In this document: piece by piece, positions 7,106 through 16,670 of the stretch | Layout of the letters: each line of letters starts with the position of its first letter | Position numbering within the stretch: the stretch's first letter is position 1 | Made by a program: the position numbers and the translations under genes | The notes under the pieces: generated by a model | The model's database searches: none | What the model was told of the DNA's origin: nothing | What the model saw: only the letters and a program-made list of their open reading frames with translations | Assembly (NCBI RefSeq): GCF_014696105.1 | Contig: NZ_JACJPO010000069.1 | Location: forward strand, 1-36,110 | DNA length: 36,110 nt | From: Microcoleus sp. FACHB-1515 | GTDB taxonomy: Bacteria; Cyanobacteriota; Cyanobacteriia; Elainellales; Elainellaceae | Reading direction: 5' to 3'

Positions 7106-10100
7106 ATGTTCACTCACGTCAAGCCCACGATCAGGCATATCGTCCCCGAACACCTGAACGGGCGATCGCTGGTCAAGGTGGTCTATGTCGTGCTAGAGCC
7201 ACAGTACCAAAGCGCTCTGTCTGGAGCTGTGCGATCAATTAACAAAACAAATCCAAATCTGGCGATCGAAATTAGCGGCTATCTGCTCGAAGAACTCCGC
7301 AGCCCGGAAAACTACGAAGCGTTTTCTCAAGATGTTGCTCAAGCCAATATCTTCATTGCTTCGCTGATTTTCATCGAAGAACTCGCTGATAAGGTAGTTG
7401 CTGCGGTTGAACCACATCGTGACAGGCTAGATGCGGCAATTGTGTTTCCCTCGATGCCGCAGGTGATGCGTCTAAACAAGCTCGGCACGTTCTCAATGGC
7501 GCAACTGGGACAGTCGAAAAGCGCGATCGCCCAGTTTATGCGTAAGCGCAAAGAAAAATCGGGTTCGTCGTTTCAAGACGGAATGCTGAAGCTTTTGCAA
7601 ACTTTGCCGAAGGTGCTGAAGTATTTGCCGATCGATAAAGCCCAAGACGCACGAAACTTCATGCTCAGCTTTCAGTATTGGCTGGGCGGTTCCTCCGAGA
7701 ACCTAGAAAACTTGCTGCTGATGCTGATCGACAAGTATGTAGACGAGGCCAGCGCTGGCGACAAGCCGCAGTACCGCGATCCCGTCACCTATCCAGATAT
7801 GGGCATTTGGCATCCGCTCGCGCCGCAGATGTTTGAGGATGTCAAGGAATATCTCAACTGGTTCAGCAGTCGCACTGATATTTCCCGCGACCTTAAAGAT
7901 CCGCTTGCGCCCTGTATTGGCTTGGTCTTGCAGCGGACGCATCTGGTGACGGGAGACGATGCCCACTATGTAGCAATGGTGCAAGAGCTTGAAAGCATGG
8001 GCGCGAAAGTGATCCCCGTGTTTGCAGCCGGACTTGATTTCTCAAAGCCTGTCGATGCTTTCTTCTGGGAATCGAATGCGACTCCACTGGTTGATGTGGT
8101 AATTTCGCTGACCGGATTTGCCTTGGTTGGCGGTCCTGCACGGCAAGATCATCCCAAGGCGATCGACGCCCTCAAGCGCCTCAACCGTCCCTACATGGTT
8201 GCCCTGCCGCTCGTCTTTCAAACCACTGAGGAATGGCAAGATAGCGATCTCGGTCTGCATCCGATTCAAGTCGCGCTTCAAATTGCGATCCCCGAACTGG
8301 ATGGCGCGATCGAGCCGATCATCCTTTCCGGTCGCGACGGGACGACGGGACGCGCGATCGCGCTGCAAGATCGCGTGGAGGCGATCGCACAGCGGGCGAT
8401 GAAGTGGGCAAATCTCCGCCGCAAGCCAAAGCTCGACAAAAAATTGGCGATCACAGTCTTCAGCTTTCCACCCGACAAAGGCAACGTGGGAACCGCAGCC
8501 TATCTTGACGTATTCGGCTCGATCTTCGAGGTGCTGCAAGCAATGAAGCACAACGGCTACGACGTGCAAGACGTGCCGGATACGGCTGAAGAGCTGATGC
8601 TGACTGTGATTCACGATGCTCAGGCGCAGTACAACAGCCCGGAACTCAACATTGCTTACAAAATGTCGGTTCCCGAATATGAAGCTTTGACTCCATATCA
8701 TAAGAAGCTGGAAGAATCTTGGGGTGCCGCGCCTGGACATCTCAACACTGACGGTCAGAATTTGCTGATTTATGGCAAGCAGTTTGGCAACGTCTTCATC
8801 GGGATTCAGCCGACGTTTGGTTACGAGGGCGACCCGATGCGTTTGCTGTTTTCGCGATCGGCCAGTCCGCATCATGGCTTCGCCGCCTACTACACCTACC
8901 TGGAACACATCTGGCAGGCTGACGCCGTTCTGCACTTCGGTACGCACGGATCGCTGGAGTTCATGCCCGGAAAGCAAATGGGCATGTCCAACGACTGCTA
9001 TCCCGATTCGCTAATCGGCATGATCCCGAACCTGTACTACTACGCGGCAAACAACCCGTCTGAAGCGACGATCGCCAAGCGCCGCTCTTATGCCGAAACG
9101 ATCAGCTACCTGACGCCGCCTGCGGAGAACGCCGGACTCTACAAAGGTTTGAAGGAACTGAGCGAGCTAATCGCCTCCTATCAAACGCTGAAGGAATCCG
9201 GTCGCGCCGTGCCGATCGTCAACGCGATTATCGACAAGTGCCGCATCGTCAATCTGGACAAAGACATCGAACTTCCCGAAACGGCAGATGATCTCAGTGC
9301 TGACGATCGCGACACCCTCGTTGGCAAGGTCTACATTCGCCTGATGGAAATCGAATCGCGCCTGCTGCCCTGCGGTCTGCACGTGATCGGCAAGCCACCG
9401 ACCGCCGAAGAAGCGATCGCCACGCTGGTCAACATTGCCAATCTCGATCGCCCTGAAGAAGAAATCATGAGTCTGCCGCGCATCATCGCCAGCAGCATCG
9501 GGCGGAACATTGATGACATTTACAAAAGCAGCGATCGCGGCAATTTAGCCGACGTGCAGTTGCTTTACGACATCAATCAAGCGGTTCGTGATGCGGTCAG
9601 CGCAATGGTGAAGGAGCAAACCGACGCCGATGGGCGCGTAGCTCGCGTCACCAAGCTCAACTTCTTCAACATGGGCAAAAAAGCGCCTTGGGTGGAAGCC
9701 TTGCATCAAGCGGGATACGACAAGGTAGACACCGATCTGCTCAAGCCGCTGTTTGAGTATCTGGAATTTTGCCTGAAGCAAGTCGTCGCGGATAACGAAC
9801 TCGGTGCGCTCTTGAAAGCTTTGGAAGGCGAATATGTTCTGCCGGGACCGGGAGGCGATCCGATTCGCAACCCTGATGTTTTGCCGACTGGAAAGAACAT
9901 TCACGCGCTTGATCCCCAATCGATCCCGACTACTGCCGCTGTGCAGTCGGCTCAGATTGTGGTCGATCGCCTCCTTGCCCGTCAAGCTGCCGAAAATGGT
10001 GGACAGTACCCGGAATCGATCGCTTTCGTCCTTTGGGGAACCGACAACATCAAAACCTACGGCGAATCCCTAGCGCAGGTGATGCTGCTGGTCGGCGTTC

Positions 10101-11077
10101 GCCCCGTGCCCGATGCGCTCGGACGGGTGAACAAGCTGGAACTGATCTCGCTGTCGGAATTGGGACGGCCTCGGATCGATGTCGTTGTCAACTGTTCGGG
10201 TGTGTTCCGTGACCTGTTCATTAATCAAATGGCGTTGCTCGATCGCGCTATCAAAATGGCAGCAGAAGCGGATGAACCTCTGGAAATGAACTTTGTTCGC
10301 AAACACGCGCTCAAGCAGGCAGAAGACATGGGAATCAACCTGCGCCAAGCAGCAACTCGCGTTTTCTCTAACGCCAGCGGTTCGTATTCTTCTAACATTA
10401 ACCTTGCCGTCGAAAACAGCACTTGGGAAAGCGAATCAGAGCTGCAAGACATGTATTTGTCTCGCAAGTCCTTTGCCTTCAGTTCTGATAATCCGGGCAC
10501 AATGGAGCAGTCACGAGAAATCTTTGAAACAACTTTGAAGACGGTTGATGTGACGTTCCAAAATCTCGATTCGTCTGAGATTTCGCTCACCGACGTGTCG
10601 CACTACTTCGACTCTGATCCGACGAAAGTTGTTGCAACGCTGCGCGGTGACGGCAAACAACCTGCTTCATTCATTGCCGATACAACAACGGCAAATGCTC
10701 AGGTGCGATCGCTCTCCGAAACCGTTCGCCTTGATGCTCGTACCAAAATGCTCAATCCTAAATGGTACGAAGGAATGCTCTCTCACGGCTACGAAGGTGT
10801 GCGGGAACTCTCAAAGCGATTGGTGAACACGATGGGCTGGTCAGCCACAGCGGGAGCCGTCGATAACTGGATTTACGAAGACACCAACACAACGTTCATC
10901 CAAGACGAGCAAATGCGCCAGCGCTTGCTGAACCTCAATCCACACTCATTCCGAAAAATTGTCGGAACGCTGCTAGAGGTAAACGGTCGCGGCTATTGGG
11001 AAACTAGCGAAAGCAATCTTCAAATGCTGCGTGAACTCTATCAAGAAGTGGAAGATCGAATCGAAGGAATCGAATAG
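7106..11077 (+). CDS. chlH: Magnesium chelatase subunit H
   Basis: At 1323 residues this is the normal length for ChlH, the large porphyrin-binding subunit that with ChlI and ChlD inserts Mg2+ into protoporphyrin IX, the first step committed to chlorophyll. The N-terminal domain begins [20 protein letters not shown]. The CobN/Mg-chelatase core carries [17 protein letters not shown] around residues 610-626, and the conserved end includes [21 protein letters not shown]. The start is set by AGGAG nine bases upstream. chlI, chlD and gun4 are not in the window, which is usual in cyanobacteria. The gene is monocistronic, ending at a strong hairpin, and its long upstream region suggests regulated transcription. 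Confidence 0.97.
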   Translation: MFTHVKPTIRHIVPEHLNGRSLVKVVYVVLEPQYQSALSGAVRSINKTNPNLAIEISGYLLEELRSPENYEAFSQDVAQANIFIASLIFIEELADKVVAAVEPHRDRLDAAIVFPSMPQVMRLNKLGTFSMAQLGQSKSAIAQFMRKRKEKSGSSFQDGMLKLLQTLPKVLKYLPIDKAQDARNFMLSFQYWLGGSSENLENLLLMLIDKYVDEASAGDKPQYRDPVTYPDMGIWHPLAPQMFEDVKEYLNWFSSRTDISRDLKDPLAPCIGLVLQRTHLVTGDDAHYVAMVQELESMGAKVIPVFAAGLDFSKPVDAFFWESNATPLVDVVISLTGFALVGGPARQDHPKAIDALKRLNRPYMVALPLVFQTTEEWQDSDLGLHPIQVALQIAIPELDGAIEPIILSGRDGTTGRAIALQDRVEAIAQRAMKWANLRRKPKLDKKLAITVFSFPPDKGNVGTAAYLDVFGSIFEVLQAMKHNGYDVQDVPDTAEELMLTVIHDAQAQYNSPELNIAYKMSVPEYEALTPYHKKLEESWGAAPGHLNTDGQNLLIYGKQFGNVFIGIQPTFGYEGDPMRLLFSRSASPHHGFAAYYTYLEHIWQADAVLHFGTHGSLEFMPGKQMGMSNDCYPDSLIGMIPNLYYYAANNPSEATIAKRRSYAETISYLTPPAENAGLYKGLKELSELIASYQTLKESGRAVPIVNAIIDKCRIVNLDKDIELPETADDLSADDRDTLVGKVYIRLMEIESRLLPCGLHVIGKPPTAEEAIATLVNIANLDRPEEEIMSLPRIIASSIGRNIDDIYKSSDRGNLADVQLLYDINQAVRDAVSAMVKEQTDADGRVARVTKLNFFNMGKKAPWVEALHQAGYDKVDTDLLKPLFEYLEFCLKQVVADNELGALLKALEGEYVLPGPGGDPIRNPDVLPTGKNIHALDPQSIPTTAAVQSAQIVVDRLLARQAAENGGQYPESIAFVLWGTDNIKTYGESLAQVMLLVGVRPVPDALGRVNKLELISLSELGRPRIDVVVNCSGVFRDLFINQMALLDRAIKMAAEADEPLEMNFVRKHALKQAEDMGINLRQAATRVFSNASGSYSSNINLAVENSTWESESELQDMYLSRKSFAFSSDNPGTMEQSREIFETTLKTVDVTFQNLDSSEISLTDVSHYFDSDPTKVVATLRGDGKQPASFIADTTTANAQVRSLSETVRLDARTKMLNPKWYEGMLSHGYEGVRELSKRLVNTMGWSATAGAVDNWIYEDTNTTFIQDEQMRQRLLNLNPHSFRKIVGTLLEVNGRGYWETSESNLQMLRELYQEVEDRIEGIE

Positions 11078-11101
11078 GCTCAACTTCTATTGTTGAAAGA
11101 G

Positions 11102-11137
11102 AAATGCTGTAGGGAAGTTTAATCTCTACAGCATTTT
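11102..11137. terminator. Bidirectional hairpin terminator between chlH and the convergent membrane-protein gene
   Basis: AAATGCTGTAG (11102-11112) and CTACAGCATTT (11126-11136) are exact reverse complements around a 13-base loop. The arms end in A- and T-rich bases, so the structure can terminate both chlH and the facing gene that stops at 11141. Confidence 0.8.
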
Positions 11138-11140
11138 CTG

Positions 11141-11854
11141 TTAGCGCGATCGATACTGCTGCACCTCACGCTGCACGCTAACGCCAATTTCTAAGGCTTC
11201 TTGCAGGAGTTGCTGGTAATCATTGGCGCGATCGCTCACTGACAGCGATTCGATCGCCGCCAAATTGCGTTCAATATTCGCCACTAAATCATGGCTGCGA
11301 GACAGCAAACCACGACTGTCTCGCAGAATTTTCTCGGTTGTTAAACCTGCAATTAGCGTATCTCTGGTGAGGTTTAATGCAGACAAAACCTGCTGACGAT
11401 CGAACTGCTGCTGCGAACTTTGGGCTGCATGGAGGCGATCGATCACGTCAATCGCGCCCAGTATTTGATTAAACTGATCAACTTCGTCCAGCAGGCGCAA
11501 CAGCGGTTTCATTTGTTGCACTCGCCGCCACATGTACAAATTCCAAGCAGCTAAAAGCACGATCGCGCTGCCAAGCGTCACTTGAAAAAACAAAATCACA
11601 ACCGAAAGCTGATCGAACGAATTAACCGAATTGCGAGTAGCAGCTAATCCAATCGGCAAGGTGAAGATAAATAGCAGCGCAAACACCAAAACTTCAGTGA
11701 TGAAAAATTGCAGCGATCGCGATTTGCTGCAAAAAATCGAGGGACGGTAGAAGCCGCCAAAGATGCCACCGACAAACAGGTTGCTGACATCAAAGCCGCT
11801 AATGCGTTCGAGTTCGCGATCGCTAATCTTGAGGTCTTCCAAATTAGAATCCAT
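11141..11854 (-). CDS. Two-helix membrane protein with C-terminal helical domain, unknown
   Basis: I do not recognise this 237-residue protein. It has a soluble N-terminus (MDSNLEDLKISDRELERISG) and two hydrophobic helices at about residues 49-72 and 83-107. A long, mostly helical, Gln/Leu-rich region then runs to the end and could form a coiled coil facing the cytoplasm. It lies 10 bases downstream of the next gene on the same strand, so the two are almost surely one transcript and may act together in the membrane. It ends against the chlH terminator. No catalytic motif is visible. Confidence 0.72.
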   Translation of the reverse strand: MDSNLEDLKISDRELERISGFDVSNLFVGGIFGGFYRPSIFCSKSRSLQFFITEVLVFALLFIFTLPIGLAATRNSVNSFDQLSVVILFFQVTLGSAIVLLAAWNLYMWRRVQQMKPLLRLLDEVDQFNQILGAIDVIDRLHAAQSSQQQFDRQQVLSALNLTRDTLIAGLTTEKILRDSRGLLSRSHDLVANIERNLAAIESLSVSDRANDYQQLLQEALEIGVSVQREVQQYRSR

Positions 11855-11864
11855 CGGTTGAATC

Positions 11865-12533
11865 CTAGCCTAGAAGGTTTAGCAGTGCATTCCAGACTCC
11901 ACTAAAGAAGCTGCCTTCACGAGACCGAAATAGCTCAAACTGACCCGCCGAACCAAAGAAGGGGCGGAGTGTCCAGCCAAGCTGACTACCCACAAACCCA
12001 TACAGAATCAGCCAAAACCGAAGAATGCTGCGACGAACTTTTGCACCCTGTTCACCATCCGCGATCGGCTTCATCACCTGATAGAGAAACGACACTCCCA
12101 AAATTCCAGTTAGGGCAAAGATTGCCACGTTTAACAGCAGAAAAAAGCTGTAGTCATTTACCGTGATTAAGAAAAACAGCGTCACAGGTGCAAAGCCGCA
12201 AAGCAAAATGGAAATGACCGCTACGGCGGTAAGCAAATAGGTAAAATGCTGTGCGATCGTTTGCTTGGAGCCAAACAGCGCATTAAAAATATACAGCGTT
12301 GGTAAGCAAACCAGCAGCGTAATGAGGTAAAGAGCAGGCAGTTTCACTGCGGAGGAAATTGCTTGCAGTGGGCTATGAAATGTTCCAATAATTGCGCCAT
12401 AAACGGCGAAGAAACAAAAGCTTGACAGCATCAGCGCTGAGATTTTGCTTTTCAGTCGCACCCCGTCGTGAACTTCTTCTAAAAATGATTGACGATCGCG
12501 CAGTAAAGTGACGACGGTTGAAAAATAGTTCAT
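11865..12533 (-). CDS. Conserved multi-pass membrane protein (cyanobacterial family, Yip1-like layout)
   Basis: The 222-residue protein has a basic and acidic N-terminus (VVTLLRDRQSFLEEV) and about five hydrophobic segments between residues 30 and 190. Its tail, QLGWTLRPFFGSAGQFELFR, resembles a widespread cyanobacterial family often labelled actin-binding WH2 domain protein. I doubt that label, because the sequence is an integral membrane protein resembling Yip1-type proteins. The first gene of a two-gene unit with the 237-residue protein, it is divergent from the alpha/beta hydrolase across about 200 bases. The function is unknown. Confidence 0.75.
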   Translation of the reverse strand: MNYFSTVVTLLRDRQSFLEEVHDGVRLKSKISALMLSSFCFFAVYGAIIGTFHSPLQAISSAVKLPALYLITLLVCLPTLYIFNALFGSKQTIAQHFTYLLTAVAVISILLCGFAPVTLFFLITVNDYSFFLLLNVAIFALTGILGVSFLYQVMKPIADGEQGAKVRRSILRFWLILYGFVGSQLGWTLRPFFGSAGQFELFRSREGSFFSGVWNALLNLLG

Positions 12534-12735
12534 GACGCTTCTCCTTTCAAGATATTCGGTTGACGCGAACTAAACTTAAGATTCCCATCTCGTGCCAGGG
12601 GCGAAGCAAGCGAGAAGTCTTGGTTCCTACATCACCGCTCGCTTAAATTTCGGAAGGGCGGTTGCGATCGTTCAACAATTACTCAGTCAGGGATTGCTAC
12701 GATCGAGCTATTAAAATGATTGAGGCGATCGCCAC

Positions 12736-13593
12736 ATGACTTCTTCCGCCGCATTTCCGTTGACCGTTCAGGTACAGGGCAGCGGCTACCCAATTCTTTG
12801 CCTGCACGGTCATCCCGGTTCCGCTGCAAGCATGTCGGTTTTTACCGAGCATTTGTCTAAGCGATTTCAAACAATTGCGCCTGACCTACGCGGCTACGGT
12901 CGCAGTCAGACGAACGCAGCGTTCACGATGCAAGACCATCTCATCGACCTCGAAGCGCTGCTCGATCGACTGGGGATCGATCGCGCTTTGATTTTAGGTT
13001 GGTCACTGGGCGGCATTCTGGCAATGGAACTTGCGCTGAAGCTACCCGATCGCATCAGCGGCTTGATCTTGGTTGCAACGGCGGCGCGTCCGGTCGGCAA
13101 TCATCCGCCGATTGACTGGCAAGACAATTTCTACACGGGGATCGCGTCGCTGATCAATCGCATCCGACCGAGCTGGAAGTGGAATATCGAAACGTTTGGG
13201 CGGCGATCGCTATACCGCTACCTGTTACAGCAGCACAACGCTCACGCCTACGAGCGACTGGCGCACGAGGGCATGAGCGCATTTTTGCAAACTTCCGCGA
13301 CGGCGAATCAGGCTTTGCAGCAAGCGATCGCCACGCGGTACAACCGACTAGCCGATCTTGCTCTAGTCGAGTGTCCATGTTTGATGCTGGCTGGCGCTTG
13401 CGATCGCCACATTACCGCTGCGGCCAGTCAGGAAACGGCCTGCCATTTACCGAAATGTGATTGGCAGTGCTATCCTGACACAGCGCACCTGTTTCCTTGG
13501 GAAATTCCTGATCGCGTCCGGCAAGATATCGATCGCTGGCTGGCGAATCATCCAGAAGCGATCGATTTCACGGTGAACCAAGCGACGAGCTAG
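12736..13593 (+). CDS. Alpha/beta-fold hydrolase
   Basis: This is a 285-residue single-domain alpha/beta hydrolase. The oxyanion motif HGHPGS lies at residues 24-29. The nucleophile elbow GWSLGG puts Ser90 as nucleophile. The acid is probably Asp223 in the GACDRH loop, and the base His251 in DTAHLFPWE. A complete triad suggests an active esterase, haloperoxidase-like or C-C hydrolase; the substrate cannot be told from sequence. It stands alone, divergent from the membrane-protein pair and convergent with the DUF1816 gene. Its TAG stop is the same CTAG tetranucleotide that gives the facing gene its stop. Confidence 0.9.
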   Translation: MTSSAAFPLTVQVQGSGYPILCLHGHPGSAASMSVFTEHLSKRFQTIAPDLRGYGRSQTNAAFTMQDHLIDLEALLDRLGIDRALILGWSLGGILAMELALKLPDRISGLILVATAARPVGNHPPIDWQDNFYTGIASLINRIRPSWKWNIETFGRRSLYRYLLQQHNAHAYERLAHEGMSAFLQTSATANQALQQAIATRYNRLADLALVECPCLMLAGACDRHITAAASQETACHLPKCDWQCYPDTAHLFPWEIPDRVRQDIDRWLANHPEAIDFTVNQATS

Positions 13594-13871
13594 GCGCGGC
13601 TACTCATCAGGGACGGCGGCTTTCCCGATCGGGTTGCCTCGGCTTCGTGTTCGATCGTCAAGCTAGCAGGCTTGCAGCGTCTCACAACAGCGCGGATATT
13701 CTGCGCGTTTTCCTGCTCTAAATCTTGAACGTAACCACTTTTGGCTGCTTCGGCTTCGCTAGCACTGGCAAACGGCCCAAAGTAGTAGGTGCAGCGAGGT
13801 GCTTCGGTGACAACCTCAACCCACCAAGCTTGACCGAGTGCCTCCAGGAGTGTGATCCAAATTTCTTTCAT
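13590..13871 (-). CDS. DUF1816 domain-containing protein
   Basis: The 93-residue protein begins MKEIWITLLEALGQAWWVEV. It carries the DUF1816 core: WWVEVVT, then CTYYFGPF, a small Ala-rich segment EAEAAKSGYVQDLEQE and a VVRRCKP strand. The family is largely cyanobacterial and of unknown role, with a fold likely similar to small alpha/beta regulators. An in-frame ATG four codons upstream (13883) is possible. The last 15-20 residues after RCKPASLTIEH are low in conservation. The stop shares CTAG with the convergent hydrolase gene. It lies 45 bases downstream of rlmB on the same strand and may be co-transcribed. Confidence 0.85.
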   Translation of the reverse strand: MKEIWITLLEALGQAWWVEVVTEAPRCTYYFGPFASASEAEAAKSGYVQDLEQENAQNIRAVVRRCKPASLTIEHEAEATRSGKPPSLMSSRA

Positions 13872-13916
13872 GCTCTGCTGCAATTGCGACGTAAATGACC
13901 CGGATGTCTCCAGACG

Positions 13917-15437
13917 TTAAAAAGATTCAAGTTTCGTTATACTCTGTTGCACTTTGTTTTGCAAAGTCCTCAAAGGTAGAGCTTGGGCTTGTCTTTGGCG
14001 GAAAACTTCATACAGCACCATTCCCGCTGCCACCGATGCATTTAGACTAGGCGTTTTGCCGCGCAGCGGAATCGACACGAGCGCGTCACAGTTTTTCTGC
14101 GTCAGCAAGCTGAGGCCATCCCCTTCAGAACCAACCACAATTGCCGTTGCGCCTGTGAACTGCGTGGTGTGCAGGGGTTGACTGCCATCTGTCGCCGTTC
14201 CGTAGATCCAAAATCCAGCCGCTTTTAGCGCTTCAAGCGCGCGGCTGAGGTTGACAACACGAGCGATCGGCAAATTCTCCAGCGCACCTGCCGCCACTTT
14301 GACCACTGTTGACGTGATCCCCACTGCGCGACGCTGCGGGATCACCATGCCCTGAGCGCCCAGTGCTTCAGCCGTGCGAGCGATCGCGCCCAAATTATGA
14401 GGATCAGTCATGCTGTCCACAATCACCAGCACCGGATTTTCACTGGCAGCTTTCGCCTGCTCGATCAAATCCTCAAGCTCGACATACGCATAGGCGGCAA
14501 CTTGGGCAGCAATGCCCTGGTGGTTCGCTCCGTCGGTGATTTGAGTAAGGCGTTTCGGTTCCACTTCATCGATGACCGTGCCATTCACTTTGGCGGCTTG
14601 CAGCAAGCCATGAAAGCGGGGATCATAGCGTAAGCGCGGCAGCACCCAAATGCGATTTAAGGTGCGATCGCTCTCCAACGCTGCTAACACCGTGTGGCGT
14701 CCATAAATCAAATCTGAATCATTCTGCTCAGTCGGAGTGGAATCAACTGCAGCAGGTTCATCCGTTTGAGGTTGGTCATCACTCGCTTCAACCTCAACAG
14801 AAATTGCTGTTTCTTGATCCACATCCGGCAGCACGATCGCCTTCCGAATTGGGGCAACGTCTACCTCAGTGTGTCCGTTTTTAAGAATCGGTGCGGAAAT
14901 TTCAATGTCCGATCGATCGCGGGATCGAGCTGAGCGGCGATCGTCGAATTGCTCATGACGCGAACGCTCAGACGAATACTCGGAACGAACCCGCTTGGGT
15001 GCGCCCCGATCCTCTCGATGCGATTGTCCCGATCGATGGTCATCGCGATTTCGGTAGGGACGCCTCGATTGATCGCGGTCATCTTGCCGGGAATCGTTTG
15101 TTCGATCGCGGTAGCCCTCTGACTTTTTGCGATCCCGATAGGGGCGATCAGATTGCGGGCGTTCGTCGCGGCGGAATCGATCGGGTCGTGCTTCAAAGCG
15201 GTCGCGGCGCTTTGGAGCACTCTCGTCGCGGTAAGAGCGTTCTGGACGATCGCTGCGGTCTTCGCGGTGCGGACGGTCTGGACGGCGATCGCCGCCGTAT
15301 TCATCTGGTGTGGGATGGTAGCTGCCTTCTTTGGAATGATGGCCGCCGTCACGCTTGCGGTCTGTGCGGTACTGTTTACGCTCGCCACCTTCGGGGCGCG
15401 AAGATTGAGTGCGGGGACGAGAAAATTTAGCGGCCAT
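13917..15437 (-). CDS. rlmB: 23S rRNA 2'-O-ribose methyltransferase RlmB (SpoU family) with long N-terminal extension
   Basis: This is a 506-residue protein. From about residue 242 ([13 protein letters not shown]) it is a normal RlmB/TrmH group 3 enzyme with a substrate-binding domain and a SPOUT trefoil-knot domain. All three SpoU motifs are present: [23 protein letters not shown] and [17 protein letters not shown]. RlmB methylates the 2'-OH of a conserved G in 23S rRNA domain V. The first 175 residues are low-complexity, rich in Arg, Asp, Ser and Tyr (RDR, DRPYRDR), then an acidic linker follows. A CTGGAG ribosome site precedes ATG 15437. It follows mrnC on the same strand, a pairing also known in Firmicutes. 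Confidence 0.93.
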   Translation of the reverse strand: MAAKFSRPRTQSSRPEGGERKQYRTDRKRDGGHHSKEGSYHPTPDEYGGDRRPDRPHREDRSDRPERSYRDESAPKRRDRFEARPDRFRRDERPQSDRPYRDRKKSEGYRDRTNDSRQDDRDQSRRPYRNRDDHRSGQSHREDRGAPKRVRSEYSSERSRHEQFDDRRSARSRDRSDIEISAPILKNGHTEVDVAPIRKAIVLPDVDQETAISVEVEASDDQPQTDEPAAVDSTPTEQNDSDLIYGRHTVLAALESDRTLNRIWVLPRLRYDPRFHGLLQAAKVNGTVIDEVEPKRLTQITDGANHQGIAAQVAAYAYVELEDLIEQAKAASENPVLVIVDSMTDPHNLGAIARTAEALGAQGMVIPQRRAVGITSTVVKVAAGALENLPIARVVNLSRALEALKAAGFWIYGTATDGSQPLHTTQFTGATAIVVGSEGDGLSLLTQKNCDALVSIPLRGKTPSLNASVAAGMVLYEVFRQRQAQALPLRTLQNKVQQSITKLESF

Positions 15438-15507
15438 AGGTCATGCTCCAGAAAAAGAATCGCCGCGCACTCGATCGAAGCACGCGCCGCTGAATCACAA
15501 GAAAACT

Positions 15508-15972
15508 CTACGGTTCTACCGAAGAATCAAAAGGCAGATGCGCGAGCAACTGCGCTAAACGTTGGGGATCGCACAAATAAAGATAGCCAACCAGGGTTTC
15601 GAGGCTGCTAGCTCTCTGGTAGGTTTCTGCATCACGTCGGTTCGATCGACTAGAAGCAGCGTTGCGCCCGCGTCGAACAATATCAAGTTCGGTTGAGGTG
15701 AGGTGCGGCTCTAGCAGCTTGAGATGAGCCGATTGGGTCTCGGCTCGCACCTGGGCGACAACCCTATCATGATAGCGCTGGAGACGCTGTGGCGGCAGCA
15801 AGTACGCAGCGCGAATGTAAAGTTCAAAGACAGCATCACCCAGATAGGCCAGTGCCGCTGGAGAAAGCTGCTGCACCGAAGCAGGATCAAGCGGCAGTTG
15901 CGCCCGGTCAACGGTCAAACAGGCGCTCGCGATCGCAGATGTAACTTGTTGTTGCTCCAACCTAAACCCCAT
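15508..15972 (-). CDS. mrnC: Mini-ribonuclease III
   Basis: The 154-residue product is an RNase III catalytic domain without the double-stranded RNA-binding domain, as in Mini-III, which matures 23S rRNA ends. The signature LAYLGDAVFELYIR holds the catalytic Asp46 and Glu50. RRGRNAASS and the second acidic site SSLETLVGYLYL follow. The start is uncertain: ATG 15972 gives normal family length but has no Shine-Dalgarno, and the frame is open to a TTG at 16086. It sits immediately before rlmB, 70 bases apart; both act on 23S rRNA, so a shared transcript makes sense. Confidence 0.9.
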   Translation of the reverse strand: MGFRLEQQQVTSAIASACLTVDRAQLPLDPASVQQLSPAALAYLGDAVFELYIRAAYLLPPQRLQRYHDRVVAQVRAETQSAHLKLLEPHLTSTELDIVRRGRNAASSRSNRRDAETYQRASSLETLVGYLYLCDPQRLAQLLAHLPFDSSVEP

Positions 15973-16093
15973 TGACAGTAGCAGTTTCGCTAAGGCGATC
16001 ACGAAGCTAGTTGCATCATACTGCTGCAATGCCGGAGCAGATTTGCTCTTTCTGCCACAGGTTCTTTCTGCTGCAAGAAGAAGCAAACCTGCT

Positions 16094-16462
16094 CTAAGAT
16101 TTCTTGAGGTTCTCTAGCGCAATCTCAACAGAGGGCTGAAGCGCAAGAAACTGTTCTAGGCGAACCATTTTCACAGTTTGCGTCACACGCGGATTGGTAA
16201 CAACTTGCAGCGAGCCGCCTGCGCCTTGCGCTTTTTTGGCAAGCTGCACGAGTGCGCCCAATCCAGAGCTATCGACAAAATCGATTTGGGAAAGATCCAG
16301 GACGAAATTTGGTGGCCCTTCTTCCACGAATTTGTCGATCGCCTTGCGGAAGGTTGGTTCAGAGAAGGCATCCAACAGTCCTGCGAGGCGAAAAAGTTGG
16401 CAGTTCTCCCTGACTTCGCGAGTGCCTCTCAAGCTAACGGTCAGGGTTAGTGGTTCAGGAAT
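16094..16462 (-). CDS. STAS-domain protein (anti-sigma factor antagonist type), apparent ATT start
   Basis: This is a small single-domain STAS protein of the SpoIIAA/RsbV class, which bind partner-switching anti-sigma kinases. The phosphorylation motif is FVDSSGLGALVQLAKKAQ, with Ser in DSSGLG as the likely target. The protein ends TVKMVRLEQFLALQPSV. The conserved N-terminal strand includes LRGTREVRENCQLFRLAGLLDAF, and homologues have about ten residues before it. The only start placing those residues correctly behind a ribosome site is ATT 16462-16460, giving 122 residues. In-frame alternatives are a CTG at 16444 and a TTG at 16432, both too far from the Shine-Dalgarno. An in-frame TGA lies just upstream. 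Confidence 0.85.
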   Translation of the reverse strand: MPEPLTLTVSLRGTREVRENCQLFRLAGLLDAFSEPTFRKAIDKFVEEGPPNFVLDLSQIDFVDSSGLGALVQLAKKAQGAGGSLQVVTNPRVTQTVKMVRLEQFLALQPSVEIALENLKKS

Positions 16463-16474
16463 AGAACCCTCCTC
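16460..16474 (-). promoter_or_regulatory. Ribosome-binding site deciding the STAS start
   Basis: On the minus strand GAGGAGG (16474-16468) is a near-perfect Shine-Dalgarno, five bases before an ATT codon (16462-16460). No ATG, GTG or TTG in the STAS frame lies within normal spacing. A short out-of-frame ATG peptide (starting near 16492) overlaps the site and ends at TGA near 16457. Confidence 0.55.
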
Positions 16475-16670
16475 GCAGTTTCTTACTCATAATTCGAGGC
16501 TCCATTGTACGGCAGTAAATTGTCGCGTGCAACCCCTTTCAAGATGAGTATTGAACGCGGGGATCGCTGATCCTTTACAGACCGCTTTGTCACCACGCTG
16601 CACTTGCGTTTGAGTCTTTGAGCGATCGCGGGAGCATGATCTGCACATCGCGTCTCCCGCGATCGTCCAC

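Noticed and set aside
14891..15611. Long open frames on the plus strand opposite rlmB
   Set aside because: They mirror the repetitive Arg/Asp codons of the rlmB extension, have no start signals, and the minus-strand frame has clear SpoU motifs.
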